11,352 nucleotides of DNA, from NCBI GenBank assembly GCA_002469525.1, contig DKME01000064.1, positions 5,576-16,927 of the forward strand. Reading direction: 5' to 3'. Source of the DNA: Actinobacteria bacterium UBA7422. GTDB lineage: Bacteria; Actinomycetota; Actinomycetes; S36-B12. This document shows, one piece after another, positions 5,514 through 11,352 of the stretch. Within the stretch, counting starts at the first letter, position 1; each line of letters begins with the position of its first letter. The translations under genes were made by a program, and so were the position numbers. The notes under the pieces were generated by a model. It was not told the DNA's origin. It ran no database searches and saw nothing but the letters and a program-made list of their open reading frames with translations.

Positions 5514-6299
5514 GTGAAGTTCTTGTCCGCCCGAAGGCGCAACCCGATTGTTGCCGTAATTCTGCTCATTGCAGCACTCGGTGCTGTTGGTATCACTTTT
5601 TCTGCAGTGTCCAACATTCAACCGGCTCAAGCAGCGCTCGGCACCCAGACCCAAGTTGAAGAAGGTAAGAAGCTCTACCTTGAAGGCTGCAGCTCCTGCC
5701 ACGGACTCGACGCACAAGGCAGCATGAACGGCCCGACCCTGATTGGCGTGGGTGCCGCGGCCGTCCACTTCCAGGTTGCAACCGGACGCATGCCCCTTGC
5801 AGCACCCGGTGCACAGGCAGTAGCCAAAGATCCGATCTACAACGAAGAACAGGTCGCCGCGATGTCCGCCTACATTGCTGCATTGGCTCCCGGCCCTGCA
5901 ATTCCCACAGCCGAGGATCTTGATTACTCCGGCGCTGACGTTGCTGAAGGTGGCGTCCTATTCCGGATCAACTGTGCGCAGTGCCATCAGGCAGCTGGCC
6001 AGGGTGGTGCACTCACCGCAGGTAAGTACGCACCGAACCTGATGGAGTCGACACCGCAGGAAATCTATGAAGCGATGGTGTCCGGTCCGCAAAGCATGCC
6101 CGTGTTCGCCAATGAAACACTCCCCATCGCTGAGAAGCAAGCCATCACGTCCTACATCATGGCTCTGCAAGAAGCCCCTAACCCCGGTGGTCTTTCACTT
6201 GGCCGCCTTGGCCCAGTGACTGAAGGCCTGTTCATGTGGGTTGTCGTCTTTGCCGCATTTATTGCAGCGGCCGTCTGGATTGGAATTAAAGCCCGATGA
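5514..6299 (+). CDS. qcrC: Diheme cytochrome c1 subunit of the cytochrome bc1 complex
   Basis: QcrC takes electrons from the Rieske centre and, in actinobacteria, passes them directly to the aa3 oxidase within a III-IV supercomplex. The 261-aa protein has an N-terminal hydrophobic signal/anchor (about 11-33). Two c-type haem sites follow: CSSCH at 59-63 with probable axial Met93 (GRMP), and CAQCH at 154-158 with probable axial Met195 (SMPVF). A C-terminal membrane helix lies at about 236-258 and ends in a short positive tail. Two haem domains plus a C-terminal anchor are diagnostic of actinobacterial cytochrome cc. GTG 5514 is preceded by GAGAAAGG with a ten-base spacer. It lies 48 bp after ctaE, and its TGA overlaps the qcrA ATG (ATGA). 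Confidence 0.96.
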   Translation: MKFLSARRRNPIVAVILLIAALGAVGITFSAVSNIQPAQAALGTQTQVEEGKKLYLEGCSSCHGLDAQGSMNGPTLIGVGAAAVHFQVATGRMPLAAPGAQAVAKDPIYNEEQVAAMSAYIAALAPGPAIPTAEDLDYSGADVAEGGVLFRINCAQCHQAAGQGGALTAGKYAPNLMESTPQEIYEAMVSGPQSMPVFANETLPIAEKQAITSYIMALQEAPNPGGLSLGRLGPVTEGLFMWVVVFAAFIAAAVWIGIKAR

Positions 6300-7363
6300 C
6301 CGAACTCACATCCACATCTCCATCGCAGGAAGACGGGCACGAGAACACCCCGGCAAAACTTGGGCACTCCCCAGTTGCCCCGATCCCGCACCGCCTTCGA
6401 GTAACCGACACTGATCCAAAAGCGGCTCGGCGTGCTGAACGCCAGGTTGCTTCCATGTTCACCCTGTCAATGGTGTTTATCATCCTTGCAGTCATTGCTT
6501 ACGCCACAATTGACAAGTTCGCGACCATCTACATCCCTGTATTGGGAGAAGTTGGCACCAGCAACGTTGTCCTAGGCTTGACATTTGGTATTGCCGTTTT
6601 CCTGATCGGTGCTGGCGCAATTCAGTGGGCCAAGAAGCTCATGCCAGACGTTGAAGTTGTCCAAGAACGTCACGACATGGTTTCTGAGAAATCCGATGAC
6701 CAACTCGCCGCGGCACAATACGAGCGGGGCAAAGATGAATCTGGGTTTGCCCGTTACAAACTCATTCGCCGCTCACTCCTTGGCGCGTTGGCCCTTTTCC
6801 CAATCCCGCTCGTGGTTGTGCTGCGGGACCTGTGGATCACCCCGGCAGATTCACCCTCTCCCACTGAAATCCTCTCGGAAACTCTCTGGACCAGCGGCAA
6901 ACGCATTGTCTCCGACGGCACATACGTTCCAGTGCGCCCCGAAGACCTTCCCGTTGGCGGGCTGGTATCTGCATTGCCTGAAGGAATCATGGAAGTCCAA
7001 GAAGAAGAGCACAACATGAATGCACGTGGAAAAGCCACCATCATTCTGGTGCGCATGGACCCCGACCAGATTCGCTCACAGCAGGGTGAAGGTTGGGACT
7101 ACAACGGAATCTTGGCTTATTCAAAGATTTGCACGCACGTGGGTTGCCCCATTGCTCTCTATGAACAGCGCACGCATCACCTGCTGTGCCCGTGCCATCA
7201 GTCCACCTTCGATCTCGCCGATTCTGGCGCGGTAATTTTCGGGCCAGCCGCTCGAAATATGCCGCAGTTGCCGATTTCGGTGGATGAGGAAGGATATTTA
7301 ATAGCAACACAAGACTTCGCCCAACCTGTCGGACCTAGCTTCTGGGAGCGAGATAGAACATGA
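6296..7363 (+). CDS. qcrA: Rieske iron-sulfur subunit of the cytochrome bc1 complex
   Basis: QcrA carries the [2Fe-2S] cluster that receives the first electron from quinol at the Qo site. The 355-aa protein has the long actinobacterial N-terminus: a polar leader, then three membrane helices (about 53-72, 90-110 and 160-178) instead of the single one in proteobacteria. The Rieske fold is C-terminal. CTHVGC (C279, H281, C284) and CPCH (C298, C300, H301) supply the four cluster ligands C279, H281, C298 and H301 plus the disulfide pair C284-C300. A GPAARNMPQLPI segment follows, as in the family. Start and stop both overlap the neighbours by four bases (ATGA with qcrC and with qcrB), giving tight translational coupling. 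Confidence 0.97.
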   Translation: MTELTSTSPSQEDGHENTPAKLGHSPVAPIPHRLRVTDTDPKAARRAERQVASMFTLSMVFIILAVIAYATIDKFATIYIPVLGEVGTSNVVLGLTFGIAVFLIGAGAIQWAKKLMPDVEVVQERHDMVSEKSDDQLAAAQYERGKDESGFARYKLIRRSLLGALALFPIPLVVVLRDLWITPADSPSPTEILSETLWTSGKRIVSDGTYVPVRPEDLPVGGLVSALPEGIMEVQEEEHNMNARGKATIILVRMDPDQIRSQQGEGWDYNGILAYSKICTHVGCPIALYEQRTHHLLCPCHQSTFDLADSGAVIFGPAARNMPQLPISVDEEGYLIATQDFAQPVGPSFWERDRT

Positions 7364-9102
7364 GCACAACAGCAGATCACCCGGTTGAAAAAATAGGGGA
7401 GGCATCCGCCCAATACGTTGACGAACGGCTCGGCAGTAACAAGTTCCTTGGCCGCAACCTTGGCAAAGTATTCCCCGACCACTGGTCGTTCATGCTCGGC
7501 GAGATCGCGCTTTACTCGTTTATCATCGTGCTCCTCACCGGAACTTTTCTCACTTTCTTCTACAACCCAAGCATGGTTGAGGTCATCTACAACGGCTCCT
7601 ACGTCCCGCTCAAGGGTGTCCAAATGTCTGAGGCCTATGCCTCCTCGTTGAACATTTCCTTTGAGGTTCGTGGTGGCCTGTTAATCCGCCAAATGCACCA
7701 CTGGTCGGCCCTGATCTTTGTCGCGGCAATGGCAGTACACATGTTCCGCGTGTTTTTCACCGGAGCATTCCGCAAGCCGCGTGAATTCAACTGGTTGGTT
7801 GGTGTAGGCCTCACCGCGCTGGCACTGGGAGCTGGTTTCACCGGCTACTCACTCCCCGACGACCTGCTTTCAGGTACCGGTCTTCAAATTATTCGGGGAA
7901 TCTTGCAGTCCATCCCCTTAGTCGGAACATGGGCCGCATTCCTTGTCTTCGGTGGCGAGTTCCCCGGCACCGACATTATTCCGCGACTCTACGCAGCCCA
8001 TATTCTGCTCATTCCTGGAATTCTTTTGGCCCTGATCTCAGTCCACCTCATGATGGTCTGGACCCAGAAGCACACCCAATTCCCTGGACCAGGCCGCACC
8101 AACGACAACGTTGTGGGCTACCCACTCCTCCCCGTCTACATGGCCAAGGCAGGCGGATTCTTCTTCATCGTCTTTGGCATCATCGCCCTGATCGGTGGGC
8201 TGGTCACGGTCAACCCCATTTGGATCTTCGGTCCCTACACCCCCGACCAAGTCTCCGCGGGAACTCAACCCGACTGGTATATCGGTTGGCTCGACGGCGC
8301 CCTGCGACTTATGCCGAACTGGGAGAACGTGATCGCCGGGTTCACCATCTCGTGGAACGTTCTCATTCCATCTGTGATTATCCCTGGCATTTTGTTCACC
8401 GGTTTGGCTCTGTACCCATTCCTTGAGGCGTGGGCATCGGGCGACAAGCGTGAGCACAACCTGCTTGAGCGCCCCCGCAACGCCCCCGTTCGCACGGGAA
8501 TCGGTGTCGCCGCAATCGTCTTCTACGGCATTCTGTGGATCGGTGGTGGCAATGACGTAATCGCGACCACTTTCAACCTGTCATTTAATGCACTGAGTTG
8601 GACGCTGAGAATAACGTTAATTATCGGTCCACCAATTGCATTCCTGATCACAAAGCGGATCTGCCTTGGTTTGCAGCGCAAGGATCGCGAGAAGTTGCTC
8701 CACGGGTACGAGTCCGGTCGGGTACTTCGCTTGCCGCACGGTGAATTCATCGAAGTGCACCAGCCGCTGAACTACAAGGAACTCGCGGTCATCTCAGCGA
8801 AGGAAGACCTAGCGGTCCTCCCCGCCCCAGAGAAAACCGACGCTGATGGAGTTCGCAACCCGACCTATCGGGTTGACCAGCTCCGACACAAACTCTCCAG
8901 TTGGTTCTTGCGCGACAACATCACCCGGCCAACCGACGCCGAGATCGAAGCAGGTCAAGCGCACGCTTCCCACACAGCGGCACTGGAAGCACCACTGAAC
9001 GAGTACGAGTTACAAGACGAAGACCCAGTTGGCCACGGAGGCGTTCTGCACCACCCAGGAATGCCCATGACCAATCAAGAACAGATCGACCAACGCCAAT
9101 AA
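7360..9102 (+). CDS. qcrB: Cytochrome b subunit of the cytochrome bc1 complex
   Basis: QcrB holds the two b haems and both quinone sites; it oxidises menaquinol at Qo and returns one electron through the membrane to Qi. The 580-aa protein has the cytochrome b core (residues ~40-360). Haem ligands are likely in helix B (H113 or H114, and H127) and helix D (H214 and H229, spaced as in b6-type proteins). The Qo motif is PDWY at 304-307, the actinobacterial version of PEWY. After the core there are further hydrophobic helices at ~379-440 and a long hydrophilic C-terminal tail of about 130 residues, as in other actinobacteria and slightly longer than the M. tuberculosis protein as I recall it. ATG 7360 overlaps the qcrA TGA. 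This is the last gene of the operon and is followed by a strong hairpin. The family is the target of imidazopyridine-type inhibitors in mycobacteria. Confidence 0.97.
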   Translation: MSTTADHPVEKIGEASAQYVDERLGSNKFLGRNLGKVFPDHWSFMLGEIALYSFIIVLLTGTFLTFFYNPSMVEVIYNGSYVPLKGVQMSEAYASSLNISFEVRGGLLIRQMHHWSALIFVAAMAVHMFRVFFTGAFRKPREFNWLVGVGLTALALGAGFTGYSLPDDLLSGTGLQIIRGILQSIPLVGTWAAFLVFGGEFPGTDIIPRLYAAHILLIPGILLALISVHLMMVWTQKHTQFPGPGRTNDNVVGYPLLPVYMAKAGGFFFIVFGIIALIGGLVTVNPIWIFGPYTPDQVSAGTQPDWYIGWLDGALRLMPNWENVIAGFTISWNVLIPSVIIPGILFTGLALYPFLEAWASGDKREHNLLERPRNAPVRTGIGVAAIVFYGILWIGGGNDVIATTFNLSFNALSWTLRITLIIGPPIAFLITKRICLGLQRKDREKLLHGYESGRVLRLPHGEFIEVHQPLNYKELAVISAKEDLAVLPAPEKTDADGVRNPTYRVDQLRHKLSSWFLRDNITRPTDAEIEAGQAHASHTAALEAPLNEYELQDEDPVGHGGVLHHPGMPMTNQEQIDQRQ

Positions 9103-9112
9103 GCACAACTCA

Positions 9113-9156
9113 ATAGTTATGCCCCACTGCCTGTGCGGTGGGGCATAACTATTTTT
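9113..9156 (+). terminator. Intrinsic terminator of the ctaE-qcrCAB operon
   Basis: A perfect 15-bp stem (left arm 9113-9127, right arm 9138-9152) encloses a ten-base loop, and the T run 9152-9156 follows. It begins 10 bases after the qcrB stop. On the minus strand the same hairpin has no run of U, so it serves the plus strand best, but it may also slow transcription arriving from the convergent dehydrogenase gene, whose stop is at 9172. Confidence 0.93.
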
Positions 9157-9171
9157 CGGACAATATTTGCG

Positions 9172-10194
9172 TCAGGAGATTGTCACTATGACCTTGAGAT
9201 CGGCAGGGTGGCTTTGTGAATGAGCCAGGGCAGCTTCTGCGTCCACGAGAGGGTAGTGAGCACTCACCACCGACGCTACGTCTATGAGCCCTCGTTCAAC
9301 CAATGAAATCGCGGTCGGGTAAGTGTTGGCATAACGGAATGTTCCCGTGACCCATAATTCCTTGCCCTGAATTTGATCAACCGGTAGACCAACAATGCTG
9401 TGCGGCGCCATACCAACCAGCACCACGGTTCCTGCCGGGGCTATCACGGCAATGCCGGTTGATATCGCACTTTCGTTGCCACTGCAGTCAATGAACACGT
9501 CCGGAGCTACAGACCCGTTCCCAAGATCGGATGGGTCCACAGCAACAAACCCTAAAGCGGCTGCAGCCTTACGTCGATTCCCATTTATGTCGAATAACAC
9601 AACGCTCATAGCTCCCGATGCTCGCGCGACCATTGCAGTGAGAAGCCCAACCGGACCACACCCGGCGATCAACACACGGCTGGAAGCGTCGATAGAAGAC
9701 TTCCGCGCGGCCCACACCCCCACCGACAACGGTTCCATCAAGGCACCTTCGTCGAAGGTCATTGAACTCGGAAGAACGTGCGCAAAATCTTCAGGGAGTG
9801 TGACGAACTGCGCGAACGCGCCGTCAATGGGTGGCGTTGCAAAGAAACGAACCTCGGGGCACAGGTTGTAGCGACCCTCCCGGCATTGAACACACCCAGA
9901 GAAGTCACCGCACGGAACACCCGGCTCCAGGGCAACCCGATCCCCCACCTTCAACTTGCTCACCATTGACCCAAGGCCAACGACTTCCCCGGATGCTTCA
10001 TGACCGAGAACCAGATCAGACTCGACAACGTATGGACCAATTCGACCGTGCGACCAGTAGTGGATGTCAGAGCCACAGATACCCACGGATTTAACCGCAA
10101 CGAGCACCTCGTGAACTCCTGGCTCTGGTACCGCTCTGGATTCCATGTGCATGGACAAATCCGGTGAAAGAACATTGACTTCTTGCTGGCTCAT
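9172..10194 (-). CDS. Zinc-dependent MDR polyol dehydrogenase, sorbitol/xylitol dehydrogenase-like
   Basis: A 340-aa cytoplasmic medium-chain dehydrogenase that probably oxidises a sugar alcohol to a ketose with NAD+. Catalytic zinc residues: C40 in VGICGSDIHYW, H65-E66 in GHEASG and E154 in ALMEPLSVG. The structural zinc lobe has C95, C101, C104 and C112, but with five residues instead of the usual two between the first two cysteines. The Rossmann motif GCGPVG (178-183) and D202 at the end of the second strand favour NAD+ over NADP+. EPGVPC, GRYNLCP and TGTFRYANTYP are typical of the sorbitol dehydrogenase branch; the exact substrate cannot be read from sequence. ATG 10194 has no ribosome site but has TAGGCT eight bases upstream. 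It is convergent with qcrB and divergent from the aldolase-like gene, with which it may share a pathway. Confidence 0.9.
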   Translation of the reverse strand: MSQQEVNVLSPDLSMHMESRAVPEPGVHEVLVAVKSVGICGSDIHYWSHGRIGPYVVESDLVLGHEASGEVVGLGSMVSKLKVGDRVALEPGVPCGDFSGCVQCREGRYNLCPEVRFFATPPIDGAFAQFVTLPEDFAHVLPSSMTFDEGALMEPLSVGVWAARKSSIDASSRVLIAGCGPVGLLTAMVARASGAMSVVLFDINGNRRKAAAALGFVAVDPSDLGNGSVAPDVFIDCSGNESAISTGIAVIAPAGTVVLVGMAPHSIVGLPVDQIQGKELWVTGTFRYANTYPTAISLVERGLIDVASVVSAHYPLVDAEAALAHSQSHPADLKVIVTIS

Positions 10195-10202
10195 GACAAC
10201 TA

Positions 10203-10208
10203 AGCCTA
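10203..10208 (-). promoter_or_regulatory. -10 element TAGGCT of the dehydrogenase gene
   Basis: TAGGCT on the minus strand ends eight bases before ATG 10194, which would give a transcript with a leader of about two bases or none. It is the one TAGNNT element in the window that is not at six bases. Confidence 0.4.
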
Positions 10209-10215
10209 GACGTGG

Positions 10216-10237
10216 TTGAGTTGGTCAAACACCTCAA
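10216..10237. promoter_or_regulatory. Imperfect 22-bp inverted repeat upstream of the dehydrogenase gene
   Basis: TTGAGTTG and CACCTCAA are inverted 8-bp arms with one mismatched pair and a six-base spacer. The site covers 22-43 bp upstream of ATG 10194, over the expected -35 region, where a repressor would block transcription. The regulator family is not identifiable. Confidence 0.3.
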
Positions 10238-10257
10238 TGGAATTTCCTTCTTCGACT

Positions 10258-10273
10258 GTAACTTCGGCGTAAC
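10258..10273. promoter_or_regulatory. Perfect direct repeat GTAAC-N6-GTAAC, candidate MtrA box
   Basis: Two identical GTAAC units start 11 bp apart (10258 and 10269). This matches the tandem half-site pattern known for MtrA-type response regulators of actinobacteria. It is 64-79 bp upstream of the dehydrogenase start and 105-120 bp upstream of the aldolase-like start, so either could be the target. A related repeat occurs at 691-706. Confidence 0.4.
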
Positions 10274-10323
10274 TGGCCCAACTCGCAACTATTGCCGCAC
10301 TGATGCCAACACTGCGAGCGCTC

Positions 10324-10338
10324 AACGACTAGTTCGTT
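10324..10338. repeat. Short inverted repeat AACGA-N5-TCGTT
   Basis: Perfect 5-bp arms with a five-base spacer are centred about 47 bp upstream of the GTG at 10378. It could be an operator for the aldolase-like gene, but arms this short also arise by chance. Confidence 0.2.
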
Positions 10339-10365
10339 CCCTCAAATCACTGCCGGCAAACCCGA

Positions 10366-10371
10366 TAGACT
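10366..10371 (+). promoter_or_regulatory. -10 element TAGACT, leaderless promoter of the aldolase-like gene
   Basis: TAGACT, then six bases (CGCGTT), then GTG 10378. No ribosome site precedes the GTG. The -35 region is not recognisable. Confidence 0.5.
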
Positions 10372-10377
10372 CGCGTT

Positions 10378-11352
10378 GTGACGTCAGCCAAAAAAAGCGC
10401 AACTAAAAGTCTTGATAGAAAGCTCGCCAAGATTTTGGCCGGTAAGTACACACCCAAAGACTTCATAATCGCAGACGCTAAAGATGCCGACATGTCCGTT
10501 GGCCTCACTGCGCCAGCGCCACGGCCAGGCAATGAAATTGGGGAATCAGGCCCCGGGGTGTACCGCACCCGGCAGGAGTATCAGGGCGATATACGAACCC
10601 TGATTGACCAAGGCGAGATTGACATCATGCTTACTTCGGCTTCCAATGGTGAGGTATTGGCCAAAAAACCAAGCCAACTCAAGAAAGCAACTCTTGCTGT
10701 TCGGGGAAACGACACAACCGATATTTGGAACGTGCGCGGTGGAGGCTACCTGACCCAGAAATCCCGGCCCTTTCAGTCCGTCAACTTGGTTCAAATCAAG
10801 AAATTCACTGACCTAGTTTTGTATTCATTAACTTTCAATAACGACATTGATGCTGATCTGGCCAGTCTTGATGCTTTCAAAGCCTTCCGAGACCAGGCAG
10901 CAAAAATCGGTATGCGTTACTTCCTCGAAGTGTTTAACCCTAACGCGCCGGCAAATCTCAAAGAATCAGATTTTGGCAGTTTCGTCAACGACAGCATCAT
11001 GCGCTCACTCGCGGGAGTGACCCAAAAGGAACGTCCAATATTTCTCAAGGTTGCATTCAATGGAAGCAAGCACCTCCAAGAACTCACCGAGCACGACTCA
11101 ACCTTGGTTGTGGGACTACTCGGTGGTTCCTCGGGAACAACGCGCGACACCTTCGAGTTACTCTCCCAAGGTGAAAAAGCGGGAGCTCGAGTCGCACTTT
11201 TTGGCCGCAAAATTCAACGGGCCGAGTCGCAAACAGACCTTGTCGCGCTCATGCGTCCGGTAATCGAAGGTGTCATCACGCCTAGCCAAGCCGTGGAGCA
11301 GTACCACGAGTCACTCGCTGTTCAAGGGATTTCACCGCTTCGGCCACTTGAC
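10378..11352 (+). CDS. TIM-barrel, class I aldolase-like protein of unknown substrate (partial)
   Basis: The frame opens at GTG 10378 and stays open for 325 codons to the window edge, so the C-terminus may be cut. Strand-like segments recur as in a (beta/alpha)8 barrel: FIIADA (29-34), IDIMLTSAS (81-89), LVLYSLTF (146-153), RYFLEVFNP (180-188), PIFLKVAFNG (220-229), TLVVGLLGGSSGTTRDTF (242-259) and ARVALFGRKI (270-279). K224 in the FLKV strand is where a Schiff-base lysine sits in class I aldolases. GGSSG (249-253) and GRKI (276-279) resemble the phosphate-binding loops of the DhnA/LsrF-type aldolase group. This is inference from strand and loop patterns; the similarity to a named enzyme is not close. 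The start is set by leaderless spacing; the first 20 residues are Lys-rich. The divergent polyol dehydrogenase suggests a sugar or polyol pathway. Confidence 0.7.
   Translation, partial: MTSAKKSATKSLDRKLAKILAGKYTPKDFIIADAKDADMSVGLTAPAPRPGNEIGESGPGVYRTRQEYQGDIRTLIDQGEIDIMLTSASNGEVLAKKPSQLKKATLAVRGNDTTDIWNVRGGGYLTQKSRPFQSVNLVQIKKFTDLVLYSLTFNNDIDADLASLDAFKAFRDQAAKIGMRYFLEVFNPNAPANLKESDFGSFVNDSIMRSLAGVTQKERPIFLKVAFNGSKHLQELTEHDSTLVVGLLGGSSGTTRDTFELLSQGEKAGARVALFGRKIQRAESQTDLVALMRPVIEGVITPSQAVEQYHESLAVQGISPLRPLD

Noticed and set aside
7929..8426. 165-codon plus-strand frame inside qcrB
   Set aside because: Shifted-frame shadow, Arg/His/Pro-rich, inside the conserved cytochrome b core.
10212..10406. 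64-codon plus-strand frame between the divergent genes
   Set aside because: It overlaps the start of the aldolase-like gene, has no ribosome site or leaderless -10, and its composition is not protein-like.

Overview
The window is a chromosomal segment of an actinomycete (Actinomycetota) of moderate GC content. Three things point there: the actinobacterial-type bc1 complex (diheme cytochrome c1, three-helix Rieske protein, long cytochrome b), a DnaQ/UvrC hybrid nuclease, and promoter-start spacing typical of leaderless mRNAs. The core order NlpC/P60 (-) / exonuclease-UvrC hybrid (+) / trpD (-) / ctaE-qcrC-qcrA-qcrB (+) is, from memory, the same as Rv2190c-Rv2191-trpD-ctaE-qcrCAB of Mycobacterium tuberculosis. 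I cannot name the genus; a lineage with mid-range GC is plausible.

Layout. Positions 1-1316, minus strand: the 5' part of a secreted NlpC/P60-type wall hydrolase gene (runs off the left edge), preceded by two small genes (65 and 94 aa), each with two CxxC pairs. Positions 1395-3215, plus: a 606-aa DEDDh exonuclease fused to the GIY-YIG, four-Cys and UVR parts of UvrC. It meets trpD (3212-4309, minus) tail to tail with a 4-bp overlap. trpD is downstream of, and probably co-transcribed with, an atypical receiver-domain protein (4318-4737, minus). Divergent from that pair is the respiratory operon ctaE-qcrC-qcrA-qcrB (4833-9102, plus), closed by a strong intrinsic terminator. A sorbitol-dehydrogenase-like zinc MDR enzyme (9172-10194, minus) and a TIM-barrel, class I aldolase-like protein (10378 to beyond the window, plus) form a divergent pair, perhaps linked to carbohydrate metabolism.

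The respiratory genes encode the quinol-oxidising bc1 complex and subunit III of the aa3 oxidase. In actinobacteria these assemble into a III-IV supercomplex in which the diheme c1 passes electrons straight to the oxidase.

The most striking cross-cutting signal is regulatory. Five of the eight genes that appear to head a transcription unit have TAGNNT exactly six bases before an ATG or GTG start, the spacing expected when transcription starts on the first base of the start codon. Several inverted or direct repeats with 5-8 bp half-sites (993-1014, 1339-1356, 10216-10237, and the MtrA-like GTAAC repeats at 691-706 and 10258-10273) lie in the short intergenic gaps. I found no tRNA, rRNA, CRISPR array, insertion sequence or phage gene, and no gene-free stretch longer than 300 bases. 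No wholly new system is evident; the best candidates for undescribed biology are the small CxxC proteins, the aldolase-like protein and the operators.
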